A DNA stretch of 64,000 nt from an uncultured Acidobacteriia bacterium (GTDB lineage Bacteria > Acidobacteriota > Terriglobia > Bryobacterales > Bryobacteraceae), in contig CAINNJ010000004.1 in assembly GCA_903851195.1 (NCBI GenBank), positions 62,001 through 126,000 of the forward strand, read 5' to 3'. Under the pieces are notes generated by a model. It saw only the letters and a program-made list of their open reading frames with translations. It had not been told where the DNA came from and ran no database searches. Below, piece after piece: positions 16,170 through 24,829 of this stretch. A program made the translations under genes and the position numbers. Numbering within the stretch: the first letter of the stretch is position 1; each line of letters starts with the position of its first letter.

Positions 16170-18323
16170 ATGTATAAAATTCTTGTTTTGCCGTGCTGCA
16201 TTCTTATGGGCGTATTGTCCGCGGCCGGCACCGATCTGACTCTGGGTTCGGCGGTGGTCAATCCGGGCGGCAATGCGTCGCTCGGTCTCGCGCTGACGGT
16301 GAGCGGCACGGCGCCGGCGGGCGTGCAGTGGGGAGTCAGCTACTTACCGGCGCAGATTTCGAGTCTTTCCATTACCGCCGGAACCGCCACCACGGCCGCC
16401 GGCAAGACCCTCTCGTGTTCCTCGGGCACGGGCGCGGCTACCTGTCTGATTGCGGGACTGAACGCGACGGCGATCGGGACCGGCAACGTGGCGACGCTGA
16501 ACGCCACGCTCGCTCCCGGCGTGTCCTCCGCGTCGATTCAGATTGTGCGGGCGACCGGGGCGGACGCGGGAGCAAAACGACTCACGTTCACCACCGTATC
16601 CGGCGGAACGCTCAATGCGCCGGCGCTGCTTTCGCTTGGCTGCACTCCGACGGCGTTGATCGCGGGCGCGAAGAGCACCTGCGTGGTGACGCTCTCGCAG
16701 AGCGCGCCGGCGGGCGGCGCGGTCATCGGGTTAACCAGCAACAGCGGCCTGCTGACGGCGCCGGCTTCCGTCGCGGTCGCGGCGGGCTCGACAACGGCGA
16801 ATTTTACAGTGACGGCGGCCGGCACAATTCCCTCAAATCAGAACGCCGTTGTGTCCGCGAATTTCGGAGGCGTTTCGCAAACGGCCACGCTGGCGCTGAC
16901 TGCCGCACCGGCGGCGCTGGTTTCCTCACTGACATGCAGTCCGGCGAGTCTTGCCGCGGGAGGCGCGAGCACGTGTGTTGTCGGCCTGAGTTCCGCCGCG
17001 CCCGCCGGGGGCACCAGTGTGACCGTGACGAGCAATAATGGCCTGCTCACGGTGCCGGGTTCGGTGACGATTGCCGCGGGCGCCAGCAGCGGCACCTTCA
17101 AGGCGACGGCGGGAACGGCGATTCCGAATAACCAGAACGCCAGTGTGACCGCGACATCGGGCGCGAGTTCGCAGAGCGCGACGATCGCTCTGACCGCGAA
17201 TGCGCCGGGCGTTCTTTCGGGTATCAGCTGCAGTCCGGTTCGGTTGGGACCGGGCCAGACGAGCAGTTGCACGGTGAGTCTGAAAGCGGCGGCAAGCGGC
17301 AACGGCGTCGCGGTTTCGCTGCAGAGCAACAGTTCGTCGCTTACGGTTCCCGGGGCGGTGACCGTGCCGTCCGGCTCCACCGGCGCTTCGTTCAACGCGG
17401 TGGCCGGGGCGTTTTCCGGCACGCAGGCCGCGGTGATTACGGCGGCGCTCAACGGCGTTTCGGCAACGGCGACTCTCACGCTGCGGAACAGAACGCAGAG
17501 CGGCGCCGCGACTTCGACGGCTACCACGATGTCCGCCGTGAAAGTGCAGTGCGCGGCGGGGTCCGTTGCGCCGGGTGGACGCTCGACGTGTGAACTGACG
17601 GTGCCGTCAAATTCGTCGCCGATGGCTGTGGAACTGGCGAGCAGCAGCGCTCAGGTCCATGTGCCGGAGGTGGTGGTCACGAGACCGTCGCAAACCAGTC
17701 TGACCTTTGAAGCCGAGAGCGATCCCTCCGCGGGCGCGGGGCCGGTGACGCTTTCGGCGACACTCGGCGATTCCACCACGGAGAGCACATTGCAGATCAT
17801 GGACAACACGGCCGACAACGCGGCGAACGCGGAGGCGCCGCCCGCGGCAACCCCGTGCGCAAAGGGCGAAGGGCACGGCATGGCTGTTGCGCAGATCCGT
17901 GGAAAGGCCGTTCCGATGATGGCCTGTGCGGGTTCGGGGGCCGGCGAAATCGGCCTGCTCAGTGTTACTGGACAGAGTCAGGGATTGATCTCGTTCGCGG
18001 GAACGCGGGAACTCGCGATGCAGCGCAACAATCGCCTGGACGGGTATCCGGCTCAACCCGGCGACGAGATTGTCATCAGCGCGACGGGAAACGATTTATC
18101 GCTCGATCCGTCGTCGATGCTGCTGAAGATCAGCGATGTTTACGTGCCGGTGGAATCCGTTCAGCCGGCGGCGGATCGGCAGGGCATCTATGAACTGCGC
18201 GTCCATGTGCCGGCCGCGATGACGTTCGGAGAAGTTCCCGTGCAGTTGCAGGTGCTGTTGCCGGGCGGTCGTCAGGTCGTCAGCAACAGCGTGACCGCGG
18301 TTTTCGAAGCGGCGCGGGATTAA
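16170..18323 (+). CDS. secreted Ig-like repeat protein with cohesin-like and TIGR03437-like domains
   Basis: 717 residues with a signal peptide (1-19). Residues about 20-135 resemble the cohesin-like beta fold seen in bacterial surface proteins (opening TDLTLGSAVVNPGGNASLGL). Then come three clear repeats of about 92 residues at 154-245, 251-343 and 350-440, and a diverged fourth at 455-545. Each opens with a Cys pair spaced 13 residues (for example CTPTALIAGAKSTC), likely a disulfide, and ends in a beta strand (SQTATLALTA). The C-terminal 600-713 matches the pattern of the TIGR03437 domain of Solibacter-type proteins (GDEIVISATG, GIYELRVHVPA). It is probably cell-surface or extracellular and binding rather than enzymatic. 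No SD is visible. Confidence 0.8.
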   Translation: MYKILVLPCCILMGVLSAAGTDLTLGSAVVNPGGNASLGLALTVSGTAPAGVQWGVSYLPAQISSLSITAGTATTAAGKTLSCSSGTGAATCLIAGLNATAIGTGNVATLNATLAPGVSSASIQIVRATGADAGAKRLTFTTVSGGTLNAPALLSLGCTPTALIAGAKSTCVVTLSQSAPAGGAVIGLTSNSGLLTAPASVAVAAGSTTANFTVTAAGTIPSNQNAVVSANFGGVSQTATLALTAAPAALVSSLTCSPASLAAGGASTCVVGLSSAAPAGGTSVTVTSNNGLLTVPGSVTIAAGASSGTFKATAGTAIPNNQNASVTATSGASSQSATIALTANAPGVLSGISCSPVRLGPGQTSSCTVSLKAAASGNGVAVSLQSNSSSLTVPGAVTVPSGSTGASFNAVAGAFSGTQAAVITAALNGVSATATLTLRNRTQSGAATSTATTMSAVKVQCAAGSVAPGGRSTCELTVPSNSSPMAVELASSSAQVHVPEVVVTRPSQTSLTFEAESDPSAGAGPVTLSATLGDSTTESTLQIMDNTADNAANAEAPPAATPCAKGEGHGMAVAQIRGKAVPMMACAGSGAGEIGLLSVTGQSQGLISFAGTRELAMQRNNRLDGYPAQPGDEIVISATGNDLSLDPSSMLLKISDVYVPVESVQPAADRQGIYELRVHVPAAMTFGEVPVQLQVLLPGGRQVVSNSVTAVFEAARD

Positions 18324-19186
18324 CAGACTTTTTCGAAAGCATGCCGTGTGCGCAGACCACCGGCACAGGCGAAGACATCCAGAGCCTGTTCATAGAGCGC
18401 GGGTGTGATCCGATGATCGCCGGACCACGTGCCGAGTTTCTGGTAGCGCGCGATGGCGGCCGCGAGGGCGCTGAGACTGACGCCCGGGAAGAACTCCGCT
18501 TCCCGCTCGGCCACGTCGTGCGCCGGCGCCGATCGCACCCATTCGCGTGCCTGCCGGAAGGCCTCGGCGAAAGGTTCGAAAGACTCCGAGGCAAGGAAAT
18601 CGCGGGAACAACAGAGCGTGCTGAAGGCGACCTCCGGCATGGAAGCGCCCACGGACATCACGCTCCAGCCTGCGCCATCCTCTTCGAGCAGTTCCGGACC
18701 GGGTGCCTGCAGGTGAATATAATCGCCCTCGCCGGCGCGGAAGGCTTCCGACATCTGTTCGGGCGTGCCGCGATCGAGCACCGTGATCTTCGACCAATCC
18801 ACCTGATTCACGTGCGCAGCGTAACGCAGCATGGCGAGAGGCTGACCGCCGTGATCGGCAAGCAGGGTGCTGCCTTCGAGATCCTTCCACCGGAAGGCCT
18901 GGTCCCGGTGGCGGCCGGCCAGGAAGAAGCCATCGCGGCGGTTGATGAGAGCGAAGTGGACCGGCAGCGGTGAGATGTCGTTGTCAAGCGGTTGCCAGTT
19001 GGAGGAGACAGCCGACTGCATGATATCGACAACGCCATCGCGAATCAGTTCGTGGGAGCGCTGACCGGGCTGCAACACGGAATAGCCGGCGGTGAAACCC
19101 GCCTTTTCCAGAAAGCCCGCGGAGATCACCGAGAGCAGTGGACTGTAGAAAGCGGAATGCCGCGAGGCCATGATGCGCAGGTGCAT
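18320..19186 (-). CDS. orphan NMT1/THI5-like substrate-binding protein without signal peptide
   Basis: 288 residues from ATG 19186 (MHLRIMASRHSAFYSPLL). The fold cues are those of SsuA/THI5-type periplasmic binding proteins: an opening strand, GFTAGYSVLQPGQRSHELIRDGVVDIMQSAVSS (small-ligand binding loop), WKDLEGSTLLADHGG, and a C-terminal helical lobe. There is no signal peptide and no neighbouring permease or ATPase, so it is likely cytosolic: a sensor, a scavenger or an enzyme built on this fold. A -10-like TAACAT on the minus strand lies 7 nt before the ATG. Its stop codon overlaps that of the convergent surface-protein gene (TTAA, 18320-18323). Confidence 0.75.
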   Translation of the reverse strand: MHLRIMASRHSAFYSPLLSVISAGFLEKAGFTAGYSVLQPGQRSHELIRDGVVDIMQSAVSSNWQPLDNDISPLPVHFALINRRDGFFLAGRHRDQAFRWKDLEGSTLLADHGGQPLAMLRYAAHVNQVDWSKITVLDRGTPEQMSEAFRAGEGDYIHLQAPGPELLEEDGAGWSVMSVGASMPEVAFSTLCCSRDFLASESFEPFAEAFRQAREWVRSAPAHDVAEREAEFFPGVSLSALAAAIARYQKLGTWSGDHRITPALYEQALDVFACAGGLRTRHAFEKVC

Positions 19187-19204
19187 ACCCCTTATGTTAG
19201 TTAC
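19187..19204. promoter_or_regulatory. 18-bp divergent promoter with overlapping -10 boxes
   Basis: Only 18 bp separate the two start codons. They contain TATGTT (19193-19198, + strand), 6 nt before the FUSC ATG, and TAACAT (complement of 19194-19199), 7 nt before the binding-protein ATG. If both are real, the boxes overlap by 5 bp and the transcripts are leaderless and mutually exclusive. The -35 regions would lie inside the opposite genes, where I see no strong match. Confidence 0.5.
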
Positions 19205-21340
19205 ATGGCTCCCGAACCGGCCCGCGTGCGGCCACTGACCGCGTTCTGGCGTACACTGACGCGCTATGAAGCGGCGAAGATCGTGCCGGAAATCGCCATC
19301 CGGAACACGATCGGCTTCACGGCCGCTGTGTTGCTGGGCACGGCTATCGGCGGTGCCCCTGCGGGCGTGGTGGCGGGCACCGGGGCGCTGAATATTTCCT
19401 TTTCCGACAGCCGCGATCCTTACGTGCTGCGAGCCGGCCGGATGCTGCTTGCCGCTGTGCTGACCGGGCTGGCCGTGACGCTGGGATCGCTCTCCGGGCA
19501 CAGCAATCTGTCGGCTGTAGCGATTGCGACGGTGTGGGCGTTTTCGGCGGGCATGCTGGTGGCGTTGGGAACGCAGGCGGGAGATCTGGGCGTGATCTCG
19601 CTGGTGACCATCGTGGTGTTCGCGGCCCGGCCATTGCCGCCGGTGCAGGCCGCCCAGGTGGGCCTGCTGGCGCTGGGCGGCGGATTACTGCAGACGCTGC
19701 TCTCGATTGCGCTCTGGCCCATCCGGCGTTATGAACCGGAGCGCCGCATTGTGGCCGCGCTGTACCGGGCGCTGGCGGGGGTGGCCCGCGAGCCCACGCC
19801 GCCCTCGAAGACGCCGCCCAACAGCGATCAGTTTTCCGATGCGCAGGACGCGCTGGCGTCACTGAGCCGGGATCGCACGCCCGACGGCGAACGGCTGGTG
19901 TTCCTGCTGAATCAGGCGGAACGCATGCGGCTGTCCCTGCTCAATCTGGGGCGTCTATACAGGCGAATCGGGCGGGATCCGCATGGGGCCGCGGCGTCAC
20001 ACGCACTGCTGCAGATTTTCCGGGCCGCGGCGCTGGCCCTCGATTCCATCGCGCAGGGCGTGCCGGAGGGCAAGGCCAGCGGCAACGTGCAGCCGTTTCA
20101 GGAAGCGCTGCAGCATTTCCCCGGGCAGACGGTCGGGGCGCATTCCACATTTTTCGCGGCCTTAATACGAGACGCCCGGCAACAACTGGACGCGCTCGGC
20201 GGGCAACTTCGCGCCACCACCGGCATCGCGACGCAGGCCGTTGCGAGGAACGAATCCAAAGAGCCGTGGCGGCTGCGGTTCCGCGGCCGGATGGCCAAAT
20301 TGCAGGCCAATCTGTCGCTGCACTCCACGGTGTTCCGTCATGCGTTGCGGCTCGCCGTGTGCCTCGGAGCCGGCGACGCCATCGGCCGGAGTATTCAGGT
20401 GCAGCGGACGTACTGGATTCCGATGACCATCGCCATCGTGCTGAAGCCGGATTTCACGGCGACGGTGAGCCGGGGCATTCTGCGTCTGGCCGGCACGTTC
20501 GCCGGTCTGGTGCTGGCGACCGTGCTGTTTCACTTCGTGCACGCCGGGACGGCGACGGATGTGGTGCTGCTTTCGGTGTTTATCTTTCTGCTGCGGTGGA
20601 TCGGCCCGGCGAATTACGGCATCTTCGTGACGGCGCTGAGCGCGATGGTGGTGTTGCTGATCGCACTGACAGGTGTGCCGCCGAAGGAAGTGATTTCGGC
20701 GAGGGCGATCAATACGGCCATCGGCGGCGTGCTCGCGATGATCGCGTATGCGGTTTGGCCGACGTGGGAACGCACGCTGGTGGGTCCGGCGCTGGCGGAC
20801 ATGATGGAAAATTATCGCGCTTACTTCCAGGCGGTGATCGACGCTTATAGTGACGCCCCGCCCTCCGCGATCGATGCCACGCGGGTGCGCAGCCGGCGGG
20901 CGAGATCCAATGCGGAAGCGTCGGTGGACCGGCTTAGCGCGGAGCCGGGCATCCGGCAGGAACAGGTCAATACGCTGAACGCGATCCTGGTGAATTCTCA
21001 CAGCCTGGTGCATGCGGTGATGGCGCTCGAATCCGGGTTGTACCAGACACGGAAAGCGCCGCCGCGCGAGGCGACGCGGCAGTTCGCGGCGGACGTGTGC
21101 CAGACCCTGGACGCCGTGGCGCGGGCGCTGCGGGACCGGACCGAACTGCCCTCCGACCTGCCCGATCTGCGGGAGGCGCACAACCGGATTCTGCACTCGC
21201 GAACGCCGGGCACGGACCGCTACACGCTCGTGAACATCGAGACGGACCGGATCACCACCAGCCTGAATACCGTGGTGGAGCAGGTCACGAAGTGGCTGGC
21301 TTTGTCGCGGACGCCAGGAACGCCTCGACTTTCGTCTTGA
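19205..21340 (+). CDS. FUSC-family membrane exporter (AaeB-like)
   Basis: 711 residues, read from ATG 19205; upstream frame to 18992 is a shadow of the opposite gene. FUSC proteins are inner-membrane efflux components for aromatic acids such as hydroxybenzoates. Two hydrophobic halves are seen: about 30-175 (several spans, ending ALWPIRRYEPERR) and about 375-525 (WIPMTIAIVLKPDFTATVSRGILRLAGT is the family hallmark). They are separated by a cytoplasmic helical region, and a cytoplasmic helical tail follows (525-711). No membrane-fusion partner is adjacent. It is divergent from the orphan binding protein and overlaps the convergent sigma-54 activator by 56 nt. Confidence 0.9.
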   Translation: MAPEPARVRPLTAFWRTLTRYEAAKIVPEIAIRNTIGFTAAVLLGTAIGGAPAGVVAGTGALNISFSDSRDPYVLRAGRMLLAAVLTGLAVTLGSLSGHSNLSAVAIATVWAFSAGMLVALGTQAGDLGVISLVTIVVFAARPLPPVQAAQVGLLALGGGLLQTLLSIALWPIRRYEPERRIVAALYRALAGVAREPTPPSKTPPNSDQFSDAQDALASLSRDRTPDGERLVFLLNQAERMRLSLLNLGRLYRRIGRDPHGAAASHALLQIFRAAALALDSIAQGVPEGKASGNVQPFQEALQHFPGQTVGAHSTFFAALIRDARQQLDALGGQLRATTGIATQAVARNESKEPWRLRFRGRMAKLQANLSLHSTVFRHALRLAVCLGAGDAIGRSIQVQRTYWIPMTIAIVLKPDFTATVSRGILRLAGTFAGLVLATVLFHFVHAGTATDVVLLSVFIFLLRWIGPANYGIFVTALSAMVVLLIALTGVPPKEVISARAINTAIGGVLAMIAYAVWPTWERTLVGPALADMMENYRAYFQAVIDAYSDAPPSAIDATRVRSRRARSNAEASVDRLSAEPGIRQEQVNTLNAILVNSHSLVHAVMALESGLYQTRKAPPREATRQFAADVCQTLDAVARALRDRTELPSDLPDLREAHNRILHSRTPGTDRYTLVNIETDRITTSLNTVVEQVTKWLALSRTPGTPRLSS

Positions 21341-22844
21341 CGGTCCGGCGGTCGAGTCCCAGGCGCTTCGCCGCTTCCTCCCAGGTTCCGGTCTGACGGT
21401 AGACGAGCGCCGCGTAGTGGGTGATCACCTCGTCGGCTGAAAGTTCGCAGCGGCGGAAGCTTTGAAAGAAGGGTGTGTCGGCGGGCGAATCCGGCTGCGG
21501 TGTTTCCGGAATGGGCGCGTAGGACTTGCGAATGATCACGTTGCGCACGCACTGTTCGAGTTCGCGATAGTTACCGGGCCAGGCATAGTGGGGCGGCAGA
21601 TGATCGCGCACCCAGGCTTCCACCTCGGGAAGCGAGCGCTCGGCCTCACCGTTATCGGGACCCACCGCGCGCCGCACCATGAAGAGCAGCAGGTCGCGCA
21701 ACATGGCCGGGTTGTCGTCGATCTGCTCGCGCAGGGAAGGCGTGCGGATGAGATCCGCGCAGAGCCGGTAGTAGAGATCTTCGCGAAAGTGGCCGGTGCG
21801 AATGCGCGCGTGCAGATCGCGGTTGGTGGCAGCGATGAGTTTGCCCGCGAACTCCCGGCGCGCGGTGTCGCCCACGGCGGAAAAGCCGCGCGTTTCGATG
21901 ACGCGGAGGAGTTTGACCTGAATGGAGAGATCGAGTTCGCCCAGTTCGTCGAGGAAGACGGAGCCGGCGGGCGGGCAGGCGTCGAGCCAGCCTTTGCGGT
22001 CGCCAATGGCGCCGGTGAACGCGCCGCGGCGGTGTCCGAAGAGTTCGGATTCGATCAGCGTGGGCGAGAGCGCAGCGATGTTCATGGGGATGAAGGTTTC
22101 GCCGGGCGGGTCGGCAAAGCGGAGGCGGGCGGCGTCGAAAGGAACATAGCGGGACGCGGCGATGGCGCGGGCCACCAGTTCCTTGCCGGTGCCGGAGGGG
22201 CCCGTGATCAGCGTGGGGAAGTCCTGCATGCGGCCGTAGAGAACGCGGCCATAGCGGCGCATGTCGTGCGTAAACACGGACTGCCAGACGGAGGCGCGCA
22301 GGCGCGCGGCCGGCATGGAATTGCCGACAATGCTGAAGAAGATGTGCTGGAAGGCGCGCTGCACCTGCCGGAAGCAGGCGAAGAAGTGCGCGGCCTGCGC
22401 TGCGGTTTCGAAGCGGGCGGCTTCGGGGGTGCGAGCGGTGTCCGGAAGGTAATGATGCCAGTCCTGCTCGAAGCTTTCGTAGAATCGCCAGTTGGCCGGT
22501 TTTGTCTGGTTCGCGGTGAACTCGGCGTAATAACGCTGGTACAGAAAATGGTGCACGGCGTCTTCGTAGATGGCCAGTTCGCCCGGCTGCGCGTTGGCCG
22601 CTTTGGGAAGCCGGGCACGGACTTTGTCGAGCACGGGCAGGAGCCGGGCATGGACGCGGTCGACGTTGGGCGAGGGGGCGTCGGGATTTTCGACCGAGGC
22701 GCTCCAGATGCTCTCACCGGCGACATAATCGCGGCCGAGCGCGGCGCGTTCGAAATCCGATCTTTCCGTGAGAAATGGGTTACAGTAAGCAAGCCGGGAG
22801 ACGGCGGAAAGAAACGCGCGCTCCGCATCGGTGAAGAGAGGCAC
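21285..22844 (-). CDS. sigma-54-dependent transcriptional activator
   Basis: About 519 residues. I take GTG 22844 (MPLFTDAERAFLSAV) as start because TACAAT on the minus strand (22856 to 22851) lies 6 nt before it and overlaps the alternative GTG at 22859. The N-terminal 200 residues are a helical sensory region with no domain I recognise and no REC Asp pocket. The AAA+ domain has Walker A GPSGTGKE, the sigma-54 contact loop GAFTGA (SELFGHRRGAFTGA), Walker B SVFLDELGE and an R-finger region REDLYYRL. The C-terminus has a Fis-type helix-turn-helix (TWEEAAKRLGLDRRTVKTKV). It should activate RpoN promoters; targets are unknown, possibly the neighbouring FUSC or MFS-PlsC genes. Confidence 0.92.
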   Translation of the reverse strand: MPLFTDAERAFLSAVSRLAYCNPFLTERSDFERAALGRDYVAGESIWSASVENPDAPSPNVDRVHARLLPVLDKVRARLPKAANAQPGELAIYEDAVHHFLYQRYYAEFTANQTKPANWRFYESFEQDWHHYLPDTARTPEAARFETAAQAAHFFACFRQVQRAFQHIFFSIVGNSMPAARLRASVWQSVFTHDMRRYGRVLYGRMQDFPTLITGPSGTGKELVARAIAASRYVPFDAARLRFADPPGETFIPMNIAALSPTLIESELFGHRRGAFTGAIGDRKGWLDACPPAGSVFLDELGELDLSIQVKLLRVIETRGFSAVGDTARREFAGKLIAATNRDLHARIRTGHFREDLYYRLCADLIRTPSLREQIDDNPAMLRDLLLFMVRRAVGPDNGEAERSLPEVEAWVRDHLPPHYAWPGNYRELEQCVRNVIIRKSYAPIPETPQPDSPADTPFFQSFRRCELSADEVITHYAALVYRQTGTWEEAAKRLGLDRRTVKTKVEAFLASATKPATS

Positions 22845-22850
22845 GCATAA

Positions 22851-22856
22851 ATTGTA
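22851..22856 (-). promoter_or_regulatory. -10-like hexamer of the sigma-54 activator gene
   Basis: On the minus strand TACAAT is followed by 6 nt and then the in-frame GTG at 22844. It overlaps the upstream alternative GTG, which would therefore be promoter rather than coding. Confidence 0.45.
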
Positions 22857-22903
22857 CACAGACCGGCATTTTTTGAACCCGCGGTCTTCGCGACAACTGG
22901 TAT

Positions 22904-22938
22904 CTGCATGAAAATGCAGGAAGGCCTGACTGGCAGGC
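22904..22938 (+). other. two leader hairpins before the MFS-PlsC gene
   Basis: CTGCAT-GAAA-ATGCAG (22904-22919) is a perfect 6-bp stem capped by a GNRA-type tetraloop. Four bases later, GCCTG-(5 nt)-CAGGC (22924-22938) is a perfect 5-bp stem. The gene starts 22 nt further on at 22961. They lie in the divergent gap and are oriented as a 5' untranslated leader. Confidence 0.45.
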
Positions 22939-22960
22939 GCAATGCACTAATCGAGACGAC

Positions 22961-24805
22961 ATGAAGAACAAGAACGGATACGGGTCACTGCTGGCGGACA
23001 GCCGCTTCGAGGCTTTTCTCTGGACACAGTTTCTGGGGGCGTTCAATGACAACGTCTACAAAATGATCGTGTCGATCATGGCCGTGCGCGTGGCCGGCGC
23101 GGCGACGGGCAGCCGCTATCTCGCGATCGCGGGCGCGGTGTTCGTGATCCCGTTCCTGTTGTTCGCGGGCCATGCCGGACAACTGGCGGACCGCTATTCG
23201 AAAACGCGCGTGCTGCAGGTGACGAAGGCGTTCGAGCCCGTGGCGATGGTGATGGGCATCGTCGCGCTGATGAGCGGGCGCATCGATCTGCTGCTGGTCG
23301 TTTTGTTTCTTCTCGCCACGCAGGCGAACTTCTTCAGTCCGGCGAAATACGGGATCCTGCCGGAGATGGTGACCGAGGCGGATTTGTCGCGCGCTAACGG
23401 GCTGCTGGAACTGACGACGTTCGTGGCGATCGTGATCGGCACCAGTTTCGGGACCTTTCTCTACGAACGGTGGCAGGGGCAGCCGGCGACGATGGGGCTG
23501 GTGCTGCTGGCCATCGCGGTGGTGGGGTCCCTGTGCAGCCTGCACATTCGCAAAGTGCCGGCGGCGGGCGGGCGCGAACCTTTTCACCTGAACCCGTTCC
23601 ACGAGATTGTGGCCGGTTCGCGGGAGATTCTGAAGGACCGCGGGATGGCGCTGTGCGTGGCGGGCAACGCCTGGTTCTGGTTTGTCGGGGCGCTGTTTCA
23701 GCTGGCGTTGCTGCTGATGGGAAAAGAGTCGCTGCATGTGTCGGAGACGCAGGTGGGGCTGCTGGTGACGGCGCTGGCGGCGGGGATCGGCGTGGGCAGC
23801 GTCGCGGCGGGCACGCTCTCGGGGAAACGGATTGAGCTGGGACTGGCGCCGCTGGGCTCGCTGCTGATGGGCGTCTTCGGCGTGCTGCTGGGGCTGACGA
23901 CGAACTACACGCACGCACTGTGGTGGTTGATCGGGCTGGGCGCGGCGGCGGGGCTTTTCGCGGTGCCGCTGAATGCCTGGCTGCAGGAAAAGGCGGGGGC
24001 GCGGGAAAAGGGGCGGATCCTCTCGACGAATAACTTCGTGAGTATGGTGGGCGTGATCGGCGCGTCCGGCGTATTGTGGCTGCTGCACGACGTGATGCAC
24101 TGGAGCGCGGGAGCGATCGCGGCGGCGGCGGGCGTGGTGATGGTGATCGGGTCGTTCGGCGTGGTGGCAACGATGCCGCTTGTCACGTTCCGCTTCCTTA
24201 TGCGATGTATCGTCAACGTGCTGTTTTCGGTGGAAGTGGAGGGAGCGGAAAACATCCCCGCAACGGGCGGGGCGCTGCTCGCCGCGAATCATATGAGCTA
24301 CGCGGACGCGCTGTTCGTCGGGCTTTCGACGCCGCGCACGGCACGGTTCATGATGCGGCGGATCTTTTACGAAATGCCGGTGGGGCGGCACTTCTTCCGA
24401 ATGCTGAAGGCGATTCCGGTGGAGACGAACACGCCCCGCGCGATTACGGTGGCTCTGCGCGACGCGCACGATCTGCTGGAACAGGGGCAACTGGTCGCGA
24501 TCTTTCCGGAGGGGCACATCACGCTGGATGGAGAAATCCGGGAGTTCAAGCGCGGGTTTGAACGCATGGTGCGCGGGTTGGACGTGCCGGTGATTCCGAT
24601 CGGGCTTCATGGCGCGTGGGGGCATCCGTTCAGTTGTAAGGGCGGGGATGCGTTCCGGAGTTGGGAGAAGCTGTGGCGTCCGCGCATCACGGTCCGGGTG
24701 GGAGCGCCGATTCACGGGCCGGTTACGCCGGAGGAACTGCGGCAGGCGGTGATGGAGTTGGTGCCCGGGGAACAGGCGAACCGGCGAGTCGCCGTGACGG
24801 TCTGA
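22961..24805 (+). CDS. MFS transporter fused to PlsC 1-acylglycerophosphate acyltransferase
   Basis: 614 residues. Residues about 15-410 form a 12-helix MFS domain resembling the lysophospholipid flippase LplT (opening FLGAFNDNVYKMIVS). Residues about 420-610 form a PlsC domain with NHMSYAD (HX4D catalytic box, His near 444) and FPEGHITLDGEIREFKRGFERM (acceptor binding). The arrangement resembles Aas-type proteins that flip lysophospholipids to the cytoplasmic face and re-acylate them, but there is no third acyl-ACP synthetase domain, so the acyl donor must be supplied by another enzyme. It is followed 24 nt later by the DUF2339 gene. Structured leader upstream. Confidence 0.93.
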   Translation: MKNKNGYGSLLADSRFEAFLWTQFLGAFNDNVYKMIVSIMAVRVAGAATGSRYLAIAGAVFVIPFLLFAGHAGQLADRYSKTRVLQVTKAFEPVAMVMGIVALMSGRIDLLLVVLFLLATQANFFSPAKYGILPEMVTEADLSRANGLLELTTFVAIVIGTSFGTFLYERWQGQPATMGLVLLAIAVVGSLCSLHIRKVPAAGGREPFHLNPFHEIVAGSREILKDRGMALCVAGNAWFWFVGALFQLALLLMGKESLHVSETQVGLLVTALAAGIGVGSVAAGTLSGKRIELGLAPLGSLLMGVFGVLLGLTTNYTHALWWLIGLGAAAGLFAVPLNAWLQEKAGAREKGRILSTNNFVSMVGVIGASGVLWLLHDVMHWSAGAIAAAAGVVMVIGSFGVVATMPLVTFRFLMRCIVNVLFSVEVEGAENIPATGGALLAANHMSYADALFVGLSTPRTARFMMRRIFYEMPVGRHFFRMLKAIPVETNTPRAITVALRDAHDLLEQGQLVAIFPEGHITLDGEIREFKRGFERMVRGLDVPVIPIGLHGAWGHPFSCKGGDAFRSWEKLWRPRITVRVGAPIHGPVTPEELRQAVMELVPGEQANRRVAVTV

Positions 24806-24829
24806 AGAACAAATCCGGGAGACACGGCC

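Noticed and set aside
16629-17490. Repeated DNA of the surface protein as a CRISPR-like array
   Set aside because: The repetition is at protein level (about 276-nt units with diverged DNA and in-frame), not short identical repeats with spacers.
22845-22859. GTG at 22859 as start of the first sigma-54 activator
   Set aside because: TACAAT on the minus strand overlaps this codon, so it is probably promoter. The GTG at 22844 fits the leaderless pattern. The difference is 5 residues.
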